This document shows positions 10,213 to 18,888 of a stretch of 64,000 bases of DNA, piece after piece (within the stretch, counting starts at the first letter, position 1; each line of letters begins with the position of its first letter). This DNA comes from Prevotellaceae bacterium (GTDB taxonomy: Bacteria; Bacteroidota; Bacteroidia; Bacteroidales; UBA932), in NCBI GenBank assembly GCA_031290935.1, contig JAISLK010000037.1:84492-148491 (forward strand), read 5' to 3'. Made by a program: the position numbers and the translations under genes. The notes under the pieces were generated by a model. The model saw nothing but the letters and a program-made list of their open reading frames with translations, searched no databases and was not told where the DNA came from.

Positions 10213-10220
10213 TATCTTTG
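10213..10220 (+). promoter_or_regulatory. -7 element of the tyrosine recombinase promoter
   Basis: TATCTTTG matches TAnnTTTG exactly and lies 38 bp before the start codon at 10259. No clear TTTG is seen at the -33 distance; TTTC around 10189 is the nearest candidate. Confidence 0.55.
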
Positions 10221-10258
10221 TTATTCCAATAAACGAATTTAAGATAATAAGATAATTT

Positions 10259-11545
10259 ATGACCAAAGTCCGTTTCTACCTGCGAAAACACAACACTATG
10301 AATGTAACAAGTATTTTTATGTCAATCTATTTCGGGGCTTCCAAATGGAATACAAATCTCAAAAAGTACCTTCCCCTCAAATACAGTATCGGTGAAAGCA
10401 TATCGCCCGCGCACTGGGACAAGAAAAAATGCAAGGCTGTAGAGAGCGTTAACTACCCCCAATATACGTTGCTGAATATCCGGCTCCGGATACTGGAAAA
10501 TTTGGTTCATTGCTTCGTGCTGGAGTTAAAAAATAAAAATATCATACCCAGCCATAAACGACTGCGGGATATGCTGGACATTAAATTACAAAGGGTACAC
10601 GACAGGGTGGTCTGGGATCCTGTATGCTCCTTGCCCGATTTTGTCGAACAGCATATAATGCACGTCATGCACCTCAAATCGACCGGCACCATCAACCAGT
10701 ACCGCAATACCCTGCGTATATTGACGGCGTTTGCCAAAGAGACCGGCAAAAAACTGGAGTTTGAAGATATTGATTTGAAATTTCATGCCGATTTCAGGAA
10801 ATATATGCGGGCGCAGGGTTATTCCGATTCGTACCTCAGCAACCAGATAAAATTTATCCGGTTATTTATGAATGAAGCGACCGAACTGGGGTATAACAGG
10901 CAATTGATATTTAAAAGCAGAAAGTTCGGTTTTACGACGCCGGAGACAGCCAAAATATACCTCACCGAGGCCGAAATAAACAGTATTCAACAGTTGCATA
11001 TTGAAGGCAGCATCATTTTGTCGGCCACGCGGGATTTGTTTATCGTCGGCTGCCGGACAGGCTTGCGGTTCTCCGACCTTGTCCGCCTGAACCCTTCCAA
11101 TTTTAATGAAAGTGAAAAAATCCTGCGCATCACCACGCAAAAAACCAATAAGCTGGTCTATATCCCGCTGACGGCGGATGTGATGGAAATTTGCAGGAAA
11201 TACAACTATTCCCTGCCGTATGTATCCAATGGGGTATTCAACATCCATATTAAAGAGATTGCCTGCATGGCCGGCGTGGAAGAAGATGTGGAAATAACCT
11301 CTTACAAAGGACATGAAAAGAAACGCGAAATTTTTAAAAAATATAAACTGGTAAGCGCTCATACCGCCCGCCGGAGTTTTGCGACGAACGCTTACCTCGG
11401 GGAGGTGCCGACTATCGCGATTATGAGCATCACCGGGCACCAGACGGAAAAATCTTTTATGAAATATATTCGTATCGGGAGCGAAAATAATGCCCGGCAG
11501 TTACTCTCTCATCCGTACTTTTTAAAAGACTGCAAAAAGAAATAA
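10259..11545 (+). CDS. Tyrosine site-specific recombinase/integrase (Bacteroidota type)
   Basis: A 428-residue tyrosine recombinase that cuts and rejoins DNA at paired sites. Domains: an N-terminal arm-binding segment (about 1-105, with the SPAHWDKKK motif common in Bacteroidota integrases), a SAM-like core-binding domain (about 125-215, TINQYRNTLRILTAFAKETG) and the catalytic domain. All active-site residues are present: R270 (CRTGLRFSDL), K295 (TQKTNK), H368 and R371 (HTARRSF), H394 (TGHQT) and nucleophile Y403. It stands alone between two SusC/SusD loci with no excisionase, mobilisation genes, tRNA target or att duplication visible, so it does not look like part of an intact integrative element. 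Recombinases of this class run promoter inversions in Bacteroides; this makes it a candidate for the switches at 32058 and 39237, but that link is inference across 20 kb. Confidence 0.93.
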   Translation: MTKVRFYLRKHNTMNVTSIFMSIYFGASKWNTNLKKYLPLKYSIGESISPAHWDKKKCKAVESVNYPQYTLLNIRLRILENLVHCFVLELKNKNIIPSHKRLRDMLDIKLQRVHDRVVWDPVCSLPDFVEQHIMHVMHLKSTGTINQYRNTLRILTAFAKETGKKLEFEDIDLKFHADFRKYMRAQGYSDSYLSNQIKFIRLFMNEATELGYNRQLIFKSRKFGFTTPETAKIYLTEAEINSIQQLHIEGSIILSATRDLFIVGCRTGLRFSDLVRLNPSNFNESEKILRITTQKTNKLVYIPLTADVMEICRKYNYSLPYVSNGVFNIHIKEIACMAGVEEDVEITSYKGHEKKREIFKKYKLVSAHTARRSFATNAYLGEVPTIAIMSITGHQTEKSFMKYIRIGSENNARQLLSHPYFLKDCKKK

Positions 11546-11605
11546 AGCGGAAAAATTCATCATAAGCGCATCCCCAGTAAACATGCAGCGGGGCAAAAGC
11601 GCTTG

Positions 11606-11613
11606 TATCTTTG
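11606..11613 (+). promoter_or_regulatory. -7 element before the second SusC
   Basis: TATCTTTG matches the Bacteroidota consensus, about 97 bp before the susC start at 11710. Just upstream (11572-11605) AAGCGC/GCGCTT and CCCC/GGGG form an imperfect hairpin that may terminate the recombinase transcript. Confidence 0.55.
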
Positions 11614-11709
11614 CACACCCAAAAACAGGGCGCGTCATCCGCCTGCTTTGGCTTATATATGTAAAAAGACAGCAAATAACATTAATCAATCACTAAGCGA
11701 AAATTATTT

Positions 11710-14700
11710 ATGCACAAAATCTTTTTGATTGCCGCCTGCCTGTTTTTTACGGGCAAAGGCGTTGTGTGGGCGCAGCCCGTACAGGTAAACGGCGTGGTCA
11801 CAGAAAACCGGCAACCCCTGGCAGGCGTGTCGGTCATAGTAAAAGGAAGTTCCGCCGTCAGTATCACCGACGTCGACGGCCGCTATTCTATTGCTGCGCC
11901 GGAGGGGGCAGTACTGGTTTTCTCTTTCATGGGGCTTAAAACGCAGGAAATCGACGTGGGCAACCGTACGGTCATCAATGTGGAAATGGAAGCGGACGTG
12001 GCAGAATTGGAGGAAGTAATCGTTGTGGCGTACGGGACGGCGACGCGGCGGGCTTTCACCGGCGCAGCAAGCGTTATCAAGAGCGCGGATATTGCCAAAC
12101 GCCAATCGTCGAACATCACGAATATGCTTACAGGGCAGGTGGCGGGGCTGCAAACGGCCAGTTCCAGCGGGCAGCCGGGGGCGCCGGCGGCTATCCGTAT
12201 CCGGGGGCTGGGTTCGTATTCGGCGTCGTCGGCGCCGCTGTTTGTGGTGGACGGCATGCCCTACGAAGGCGGGCTGGAAAATATTAACGCTGCCGATATT
12301 GAATCTATCAATGTATTGAAAGACGCTACGTCGAGTTCGCTCTATGGCGCACGGGGCGCCAATGGGGTAATTATTATCACCACCAGGAGCGGCAAATCGC
12401 GCGACGCCGTTATAACAGTGGATGCAAAAGCCGGCGTCAATTCCCGCGCACTGTGCGACTACGACGTGATTAAAGACCCTGCCCTGTTTTACGAAACGCA
12501 CTACCGGGCTATCTATAACTATGCAAGCAGGCAACCCGGGCAAACCCCCGCTTCGGCGGATGCGTTTGCCAATGCCCATATGATAAACAATAATTCCTAC
12601 GGGCTTATATATAATGTGTACGATATTCCCCAGGGGGAGGCAATGATTGTAAACGGTAAACTGAATCCCGCCGCTACACTGGGGCGGATGGTTACCAGCC
12701 AGGGCGGGCAGTACTGGCTGCAGCCCGACGACTGGGCAAAGGAGGCCTACCGCCGGTCATTGCGCCAGGAGTATAACATCACCGTGAACGGCAGCAGCGA
12801 AAAGGGTTCCAACTATTTCTCGGCAGGTTTTTTGAGCGACAAGGGATTTGTGGCAGGCTCCGATTTCAGGCGGTTCACCGCCCGCGTGCGTTCCGACTGT
12901 CAGGTGAAAAAATGGTTGAAAGTTGGCGCCACGGCAGGTTATGCGCACACCGCGGGCAACTATATAGACGCTACCGGCAACAGCAGCGCAAATATTTTTT
13001 ACAGTATCCGTTCCATGGGGCCGATTTACCCGGTGTTTGTGCGGGACGCCAACAAGCAGGTGGTAACAGACCCGCAGGGGCGCCCCCTGTATGACTGGGG
13101 CGATAAAATCTACGGCGTCCGGCCGGTGATGCCGCTGTCAAATCCTGTGGCAGGGAATATGCTTAACACGAACGGCGACGATATAAATAATTTGAACGCA
13201 AATACCTTTGCAGAAATAACCTTCCTGGAGGATTTTTCATTCAAGTTGAGCGCCGGCGCCGACTGGGTGGACGACCGCACGACGGAGTTTACCAACCGTT
13301 ACTACGGGCAGTACGCCCCGTCGAACGGGATTATTCGCAAACAGCACTGGCGGCTGTTTACCGTCAATTTGCAGCAACTGTTGAACTGGAAACGCCGGTT
13401 CGGCAATCATCATTTAGACGCAATGCTCGGTCATGAGTATTATAACCGGCAGGTCGCTTTCCTTTCCGGCTCGCGGAGCAATGCGTTTAACGATGAAAAA
13501 ATGGAAATAAACGCCGCCGTATCCAACCCTTCTGCCAATTCCTACCTGACGGAATACAATATTGAAGGCTTCTTCGGGCGCGTGCAGTATGATTACGGGC
13601 AACGTTATTTTGCTTCGGCAAGCTACCGCCGCGACGGCACTTCGCGTTTCCACCCGCATCACCGGTGGGGTAACTTCTGGTCAGCCGGCGTGGCCTGGCT
13701 GGTGAATGAAGAGGCGTTCTTCCACGCGCCGCAGGTGGATTTATTAAAGTTCAAACTGAGCTATGGCTCGCAGGGAAACGATAATATCGGGGGGTACCTG
13801 TATGACGACCGTTTCCGCATTGCCACTTCGCCGGCCGGCATCGGGTTGACGGTTATCGGGCTGGGAAACCCCCGTATTACATGGGAAACAAATTATAACT
13901 TCAATGCCGGCGTGGAATTTCAGCTGTTCGATAAACGGCTGGGCGGGAATATTGAGTACTTTATTCGCCGGTCGGGCAATTTGCTGTTCAACGTGCCGCT
14001 GCCGCCTTCCTTCGGGTTCGGCAGCATCGGTGAAAATGCCGGGGCGATGCGTAATAACGGCTTTGAGCTGGAAATTACCGGTACGCCGGTAAAGAATGAG
14101 CGCCTGCTGTGGACGCTTTCTTTCCATGCCACGCATTTCGTAAATGTCATTACCAAACTGCCGGCGGCGCGAAAGGACGGTTTTGAAACGGGCAGCTACC
14201 GCATTGAGGAAGGGAAATCGCGCTATGAATGGTATATGCCGCAATATGCCGGCGTAGACGACAGCGGCCGTTCGACATGGTACGTCAATGTGAAAGACGC
14301 GGAAGGGCATATTACCGGCAGGGAGGCTACCGCCAACTATGCCCTCGCCAGCTATTATTTTTCCGGTTCGTCTATCCCCGGCCTTTTCGGCGGGATTTCC
14401 ACCGCTGTGGAAGCCGCCGGCATGGATTTCAGCTTTGCGCTGGCTTACCAGCTCGGCGGGCGCAGCTATGACGCCGGCTACGCCGCCCTGATGTACGTCC
14501 CCTCGTCCGCACAGAAAGGGTATGCATGGCATAAGGATATACAGAAAGCATGGTCGGAAAATAACCGTTCGTCCAACATCCCGCGCCTGCAATTCGCCGA
14601 CGCCTCGGTAACCAATATATCCGACCGTTTCCTGACGAGCGCTTCCTGCCTCAGCATCCAGAATATTATCGTAGGCTATACGTTTCCGAAAGCATGGACG

Positions 14701-14868
14701 TCGAAAATATACCTTTCCTCCCTGCGTATTTTCGCTGTGGCGGATAATGTCTTTCTGTTCTCGGCGCGGAAAGGTTTCGACCCGCGCCAAAGTTTCGACG
14801 GCAGCGCGTCGGCACAACAATACGCCCCGGCGCGAACCGTTTCCGCCGGCGTGTCGGTGAAGTTTTAA
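11710..14868 (+). CDS. SusC/RagA family TonB-linked outer-membrane transporter
   Basis: A 1052-residue TonB-dependent transporter. The signal peptide is cut after VVWAQ (about residue 22); the carboxypeptidase-regulatory-like domain spans about 25-97 (GVVTENRQPLAGV, DVDGRYSI). Next comes a TonB-box-like EEVIVVAYG and the plug with IRIRGLGSYS, PLFVVDGMP, SINVLKDATSSSLYGARGANG and IIITT. The beta-barrel ends in F (SVKF). No STN signalling domain. The pair with the SusD-like gene 77 bp downstream is complete, but no other lipoprotein or enzyme follows, so this is a minimal two-gene uptake locus. Base composition is more GC-rich than the SusC genes at 33010 and 39787. Confidence 0.96.
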   Translation: MHKIFLIAACLFFTGKGVVWAQPVQVNGVVTENRQPLAGVSVIVKGSSAVSITDVDGRYSIAAPEGAVLVFSFMGLKTQEIDVGNRTVINVEMEADVAELEEVIVVAYGTATRRAFTGAASVIKSADIAKRQSSNITNMLTGQVAGLQTASSSGQPGAPAAIRIRGLGSYSASSAPLFVVDGMPYEGGLENINAADIESINVLKDATSSSLYGARGANGVIIITTRSGKSRDAVITVDAKAGVNSRALCDYDVIKDPALFYETHYRAIYNYASRQPGQTPASADAFANAHMINNNSYGLIYNVYDIPQGEAMIVNGKLNPAATLGRMVTSQGGQYWLQPDDWAKEAYRRSLRQEYNITVNGSSEKGSNYFSAGFLSDKGFVAGSDFRRFTARVRSDCQVKKWLKVGATAGYAHTAGNYIDATGNSSANIFYSIRSMGPIYPVFVRDANKQVVTDPQGRPLYDWGDKIYGVRPVMPLSNPVAGNMLNTNGDDINNLNANTFAEITFLEDFSFKLSAGADWVDDRTTEFTNRYYGQYAPSNGIIRKQHWRLFTVNLQQLLNWKRRFGNHHLDAMLGHEYYNRQVAFLSGSRSNAFNDEKMEINAAVSNPSANSYLTEYNIEGFFGRVQYDYGQRYFASASYRRDGTSRFHPHHRWGNFWSAGVAWLVNEEAFFHAPQVDLLKFKLSYGSQGNDNIGGYLYDDRFRIATSPAGIGLTVIGLGNPRITWETNYNFNAGVEFQLFDKRLGGNIEYFIRRSGNLLFNVPLPPSFGFGSIGENAGAMRNNGFELEITGTPVKNERLLWTLSFHATHFVNVITKLPAARKDGFETGSYRIEEGKSRYEWYMPQYAGVDDSGRSTWYVNVKDAEGHITGREATANYALASYYFSGSSIPGLFGGISTAVEAAGMDFSFALAYQLGGRSYDAGYAALMYVPSSAQKGYAWHKDIQKAWSENNRSSNIPRLQFADASVTNISDRFLTSASCLSIQNIIVGYTFPKAWTSKIYLSSLRIFAVADNVFLFSARKGFDPRQSFDGSASAQQYAPARTVSAGVSVKF

Positions 14869-14944
14869 TTTACACCATATATATAATGGTACATTTTACA
14901 CCATATATATAACAGTACATTTTTACACCATAATATATATACAT
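14869..14944 (+). repeat. Short tandem repeat in the SusC-SusD spacer
   Basis: The 77-bp spacer is built almost wholly from about three copies of a ~25-bp word whose core is TTTACACCATATATATA (copies begin near 14868, 14894 and 14920). It sits just before the SusD start codon at 14946 and may act in the mRNA as a spacer or ribosome-loading region. Confidence 0.75.
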
Positions 14945-14945
14945 C

Positions 14946-16523
14946 ATGAAAAAATACAGGATATACCCCACCGTTGCGGCTACCGGCCGTGCATGTGTAG
15001 CCCTCCTGCTGCTATCCGGCATGGCGGGCTGCCTGAAAGAAACGTTCCCGAAAGACGATACCGCCCTTGGCCGGGAAATTGCCGGGGCCTCGCCCGGCTA
15101 CTTCGCCGCCGGCATTGACGCATGGATGATTTCCAATTCTGTGGGCGCATGGGGTTACAGCCATTATGATTTCGGCTACCCGTCCATTATGATTATGACG
15201 GATATGGAAGGGCAGGATATAGCGCCGATGAATAAATATAATACTTTCGGGGCTTTCTATACGGTGCAGAACCTGGGCCCGGATTATGTAACCGTACAGG
15301 TTCCATGGAATTTCTTTACCAAGCTGCTTAAACTGTCCAACATCGCCATCGCCGCGCTGGACAGCGCTTCCGTGAATACGGAAGCAAAAACCGTACTGGC
15401 GCAGGCGTACGCCTACCGCGCATTCGCCTATTTCCAGCTGGCGCAGCTCTACCAGTACACCTATAAGGGGCATGAACAGGCGCCGGCAGCGCCCATTGTT
15501 CCCGAAAACATCACGCTCGAGCAGGCGCGGAACAACCCCCGCGCGACGGTGGAAACAGTGTACCGGCAAATCCTCCGCGACCTTGCCGCCGCCGAAAGGC
15601 TGATGGAAAACACCCCGTATGTGCGCCCTTCGGCGGCGAAAATCAACCTGAATGTCATCCAGGGGCTGCTGGCGCGGGTATATTTGGTGATGCACGAGTT
15701 TGACAGGGCGCGGCAATACGCCGCCCTGGCCGGAAAGGGCTTCCGGCCGCTGTCCGAAGCGCAGTACTTTGACCCGGCGAGCGGGTTTAACGACCTCGCC
15801 GCACAGCAGTCATGGATATGGGGGCTGGACGTTACGGCAGAGGACGGGTGCACGAAAACCGGCATCATCAATTTCCCCGGGCAGATGTGCAATACCTACC
15901 TCGCCGGCTATGCCGCCGCGGGCTATGCCAAAATGATTGACGCCGCCCTTTACCACAGTATCCCCGACGCCGACTGGCGAAAAAAGGCATGGCTGGCGAA
16001 AGATACGGAAATCATCCCCGGCTTCCGCCTCCCGAAATACAGTTCCATGAAATTTAAACCCTGTGCCGGCGATATGAAAAACAACCGGCAGGCATGCGAC
16101 ATCCCCCTGATGCGCGTAGAAGAGATGATGCTCATCGAAGCCGAAGCAGCCGCCCGCGGAAGCGCCGGGCTGGACGCCGGGAAAAAACTGCTGGACGGCT
16201 TCCTCGCCCTGCGTACCCGGAGCGGGCAAAGCCAAACCTCGCAAGCCGCCTCCGTCGCCGGCCTGGTGGATGAAATCTGGAAACAGCGGCGTATTGAGTT
16301 CTGGGGCGAGGGGCTGTCGTTCTTCGATATCAAACGCCTTGAAAAAGGCATTACCCGCAGCTACCCCGGCACAAACCACCAAATGAACGCCCGCTACAAT
16401 ACCTCCACAACACCCTACTGGATGAATTTCTGCATCAGCCGCTCGGAAACAAATACCAACAAAGGCATCCCGCCGGAAATGAATAACCCCGAGCCGAAAA
16501 AACCGGAAGACGGGGGGATGTGA
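14946..16523 (+). CDS. SusD/RagB family outer-membrane lipoprotein
   Basis: A 525-residue partner of the SusC encoded upstream. A longer n-region precedes the hydrophobic core, and the lipobox ends at C29 (GMAGC) followed by LKETFPKDD. Helical SusD-type segments are visible (AYAYRAFAYFQLAQLYQYT, INLNVIQGLLARVYLVM). The C-terminal part has LVDEIWKQRRIEFWGEGLSFFDIKRLEKG, the hallmark block of the family. It shows little likeness to the other three SusD proteins in the window, so its ligand is probably different. Transcription probably starts before the susC and ends at the hairpin 16565-16590. Confidence 0.92.
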   Translation: MKKYRIYPTVAATGRACVALLLLSGMAGCLKETFPKDDTALGREIAGASPGYFAAGIDAWMISNSVGAWGYSHYDFGYPSIMIMTDMEGQDIAPMNKYNTFGAFYTVQNLGPDYVTVQVPWNFFTKLLKLSNIAIAALDSASVNTEAKTVLAQAYAYRAFAYFQLAQLYQYTYKGHEQAPAAPIVPENITLEQARNNPRATVETVYRQILRDLAAAERLMENTPYVRPSAAKINLNVIQGLLARVYLVMHEFDRARQYAALAGKGFRPLSEAQYFDPASGFNDLAAQQSWIWGLDVTAEDGCTKTGIINFPGQMCNTYLAGYAAAGYAKMIDAALYHSIPDADWRKKAWLAKDTEIIPGFRLPKYSSMKFKPCAGDMKNNRQACDIPLMRVEEMMLIEAEAAARGSAGLDAGKKLLDGFLALRTRSGQSQTSQAASVAGLVDEIWKQRRIEFWGEGLSFFDIKRLEKGITRSYPGTNHQMNARYNTSTTPYWMNFCISRSETNTNKGIPPEMNNPEPKKPEDGGM

Positions 16524-16564
16524 TAATGTGCTAATGTGATTAATTGTTTAATGTGATTAATTAG

Positions 16565-16590
16565 TCTGGCGCCGGCATGAAATCGCCAGA
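16565..16590 (+). terminator. Hairpin after the second SusC/SusD pair
   Basis: TCTGGCG (16565-16571) pairs with CGCCAGA (16584-16590) and is followed by a T-rich run. It also carries the GGCGCC word seen in other intergenic repeats of this window. Confidence 0.65.
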
Positions 16591-16604
16591 TTATTTATTT
16601 TACG

Positions 16605-16612
16605 TATCTTTG
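16605..16612 (+). promoter_or_regulatory. -7 element of the tpiA promoter
   Basis: TATCTTTG exactly matches TAnnTTTG, 28 bp before the start codon at 16641. The upstream -33 region falls inside the hairpin 16565-16590. Confidence 0.6.
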
Positions 16613-16640
16613 CGCGGGAAAAACCAAAACTAAAAATAAT

Positions 16641-17393
16641 ATGTATAAAAAAATTGTAGCAGGAAACTGGAAAATGAATACCACCTTCCAGGAAGGGGAA
16701 GCGCTGGTAAAGGCCATTATTGCCGGGAAAAAGGAAACGCCGGCGGATGTATCGCTGATTGTAGCGCCGCCGTTTACGCATCTTTGTTGCCTTACGGAGC
16801 CCTTGCGCAAGGCGGGTATCGGTACGGCGGCGCAAAATTGCGCGTCGGAAGAGAAAGGCGCATACACCGGCGAAGTGTCGGCAAAAATGCTGGCCTCCAT
16901 TGGCGTCGAATATTGTATTATCGGGCATTCCGAACGCCGCGAATACTATGGTGAGACGAATGAAATTTTATTCAAGAAAGTGCAGCAGGCTTTATCCGCG
17001 GGCTTGCGCCCTGTCTTTTGCGTCGGCGAAGTGCTGGCGGAACGCGAAGCCAACCGTCATTTTGAAGTGGTGGCGCAACAATTGGGCGAAGTCCTTTTGA
17101 AATTAACGCCGGCGGATTTTGCAAAAATAATTGTCGCTTACGAACCGGTATGGGCTATCGGCACCGGGAAGACGGCTACTTCGGCGCAGGCGCAGGAAAT
17201 ACATGCGCATATCCGCAAGACGCTGGCAGGCCGGTTCGGCGCGGCGGCCGAGGATACGGCTATTTTATACGGCGGCAGCTGCAAACCTTCGAATGCAAAG
17301 GAACTGTTTGCGCAGCCCGACGTCGCCGGCGGCCTGATTGGCGGCGCATCGCTCGTTGCCGACGACTTTATCGCTATCGCGAAAAGCTACTAA
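16641..17393 (+). CDS. tpiA: Triosephosphate isomerase
   Basis: A 250-residue glycolytic enzyme that interconverts dihydroxyacetone phosphate and glyceraldehyde 3-phosphate in the cytoplasm. The active-site set is complete: N9 and K11 in AGNWKMN, H96 in IIGHSERR and catalytic base E168 in AYEPVWAIGTG, with phosphate-binding YGGSCKP and GGLIGGASL near the end. Length is standard. It has its own promoter and converges on folC, with an inverted repeat of short words between the two stop codons. Confidence 0.98.
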   Translation: MYKKIVAGNWKMNTTFQEGEALVKAIIAGKKETPADVSLIVAPPFTHLCCLTEPLRKAGIGTAAQNCASEEKGAYTGEVSAKMLASIGVEYCIIGHSERREYYGETNEILFKKVQQALSAGLRPVFCVGEVLAEREANRHFEVVAQQLGEVLLKLTPADFAKIIVAYEPVWAIGTGKTATSAQAQEIHAHIRKTLAGRFGAAAEDTAILYGGSCKPSNAKELFAQPDVAGGLIGGASLVADDFIAIAKSY

Positions 17394-17413
17394 GGGCGCT
17401 GCATTGATGTATG

Positions 17414-17505
17414 AGTTGAGAGTTGAAAGTTGAAAGTTGAAAGTTGAAAGTTAACTGGCGCCAGCTAATTTTCAACTTTCAACTTTCAACTCTCAACTCT
17501 CAACT
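17414..17505. repeat. Inverted array of GTTGAAA words around a GGCGCC palindrome, between tpiA and folC
   Basis: The left arm repeats AGTTGAAAG/AGTTGAGAG about five times (17414-17453), the centre is CTGGCGCCAG (17455-17464), and the right arm (17466-17505) is the reverse complement. The whole 92-bp stretch can fold into one long hairpin and probably terminates both convergent genes. It shares its core with elements near 16565, 18855 and 25790. Confidence 0.8.
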
Positions 17506-18811
17506 AAATCACTTCTGCTACCACAAAGTTACTGCCCCCGACGAAAATGACATCGCCGGGGGCAGCGCGGTTTTTGGCCATGGAGAGGGCTTCCCGTACA
17601 TTCGGGACAGTTTCGCCGGAGAGGCCGGCGGCATGGCATTGCGCCGCAAGTTCAGCGGCGTCGAGGGCGCGCGGCAAAGCGGCCTGCGTGAAATAATAGC
17701 ATGCGTCGCGCGGCAGCAGGGGCAGTATGGCCGACAAGTCTTTGTCGGCTACCACGCCAAATACGATATGCAGGCGGTTGTGCGGCATATCCGCCAGCTG
17801 TTTCAAGCTATGCTGCAGCCCGTGCGCATTGTGCCCGGTATCGCAGATGACCGTCGGGTTGCTTTCCAGTATTTCCCATCGCCCGCGCAGGCCTGTAAGG
17901 CGGGCGGCCTGTTCCAGGCCATCAAGGATGCTGCGGGTGGAAACCGCCACAGGGCGGGGAAGCGAACGCAATACTTCCAGCGCCGCCAGCGCCGTCCGGG
18001 CATTGTACCGCTGGTATTCGCCCAGCAAATCCACCGCCACGCGGAGCGCGGCCAGCGGGGCGCCGGCGTACTGCACGATGAAATGTTGCAGGCGGTCATA
18101 TACGCCGTCGGGCGTTACGTGTACGCAGTCTTTGGCAAACAGCAGCGGGGCTTTTTGCTTTGCCGCTGTTTCCCGGAATACATGTTCCGTTTCCGGCAAA
18201 GCCTCGCCAATCACTGCGGGCGTGCGCCTTTTAATAATGCCGGCTTTTTCGCGGGCGATGGCTTCCAGGGTGCCGCCGAGGTGTTCCGTATGGTCTAACC
18301 CGATGTTGGTAATCACGCTCAGCGCCGGGCGGATAATATTGGTAGCGTCCAGCCGCCCGCCCATGCCTGTTTCCACGACGGCGATATCCACTTCCCGGCG
18401 GGCAAAATAATCGAACGCCAGCGCCGTGGTCATCTCAAAAAACGACGCCCGGTTTTTTTCTATCCACGGATAATGTGCATTGACGAAATCCAGCACTGCA
18501 GCCGGGAAGATGGGGGCGCCGTTGACTTTTATACGTTCGCGGAAATCTTTCAGGTGCGGCGAGGTATATAGCCCCACCCTGTAACCCGCCGCCTGCAGGG
18601 CGGCCGCCAGCATGTGCGACACGGAGCCTTTGCCGTTCGTGCCTGCGACATGAATACATCTGTATTTACGGTGCGGATGCCCGAAGTATTTATCCAATGC
18701 TTCCGGCGTAGCCAAACCGGCTTTGTACGCCGCCTTCCCTATCGACTGGTACATCGGCAACCGTTCAAACAAACAGGCTGCCGCGTCCTCATAAATTGTA
18801 AATCGAGCCAT
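17504..18811 (-). CDS. folC: Bifunctional folylpolyglutamate synthase/dihydrofolate synthase
   Basis: A 435-residue Mur-ligase-family enzyme that adds glutamate to dihydropteroate and then extends the glutamate tail of folates, using ATP. The P-loop is HVAGTNGKGS (G57-S63). Other family landmarks are YTSPHLKDFRERI, VVETGMGGRLDATN, NIGLDHTEHLGGT and, in the C-terminal domain, DTGHNAHGL and VFGVVADKD. Length is typical. The stop codon touches the right arm of the inverted repeat 17414-17505. No TAnnTTTG element is seen directly upstream, where short repeats of GTTGTAAATC and a GGCGCC core lie instead. Confidence 0.97.
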   Translation of the reverse strand: MARFTIYEDAAACLFERLPMYQSIGKAAYKAGLATPEALDKYFGHPHRKYRCIHVAGTNGKGSVSHMLAAALQAAGYRVGLYTSPHLKDFRERIKVNGAPIFPAAVLDFVNAHYPWIEKNRASFFEMTTALAFDYFARREVDIAVVETGMGGRLDATNIIRPALSVITNIGLDHTEHLGGTLEAIAREKAGIIKRRTPAVIGEALPETEHVFRETAAKQKAPLLFAKDCVHVTPDGVYDRLQHFIVQYAGAPLAALRVAVDLLGEYQRYNARTALAALEVLRSLPRPVAVSTRSILDGLEQAARLTGLRGRWEILESNPTVICDTGHNAHGLQHSLKQLADMPHNRLHIVFGVVADKDLSAILPLLPRDACYYFTQAALPRALDAAELAAQCHAAGLSGETVPNVREALSMAKNRAAPGDVIFVGGSNFVVAEVI

Positions 18812-18844
18812 CTTTTTTAGTTGTAAATCATAAGTTGTAAATCA

Positions 18845-18888
18845 CACATCGGCCGGCGCCAGCCCAATTAATCACATTAGCACATTAT
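18845..18888. repeat. Dispersed intergenic repeat, inverted copy of one at 16523-16575
   Basis: AATTAATCACATTAGCACA (within 18866-18888) is the reverse complement of a word at 16523-16547, and in both places a (C)CGGCGCCAG/CTGGCGCCGG core lies next to it. The two copies flank tpiA-folC in opposite orientation. The right end overlaps the last codon of the phosphoesterase gene. Confidence 0.65.

Larger units (their letters stand above)
9735..10258. other. 524-bp AT-rich divergent intergenic region
   Basis: Lies between the leftward SusC/SusD operon and the rightward recombinase. It holds one promoter for each side (separate entries) and a small perfect hairpin at 9977-9995 (GGGAAAAA, loop CAC, complement). 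A minus-strand open frame across 9935-10291 has no family resemblance, overlaps the recombinase start and is judged spurious. No recombinase-type inverted repeats were found here. Confidence 0.6.

Noticed and set aside
9935-10291. 118-codon minus-strand frame before the recombinase
   Set aside because: Overlaps the recombinase start, lysine/phenylalanine-rich as expected from AT-rich DNA, and covers both the recombinase promoter and a small hairpin.
10259-11545. Integrase of an integrative element or prophage
   Set aside because: No excisionase, mobilisation, replication or phage genes and no att repeats were found around it; a relic cannot be ruled out.
13744-14820. 358-codon minus-strand frame inside the second susC
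   Set aside because: Antisense shadow; the plus strand is a full SusC with signal peptide, plug and barrel.
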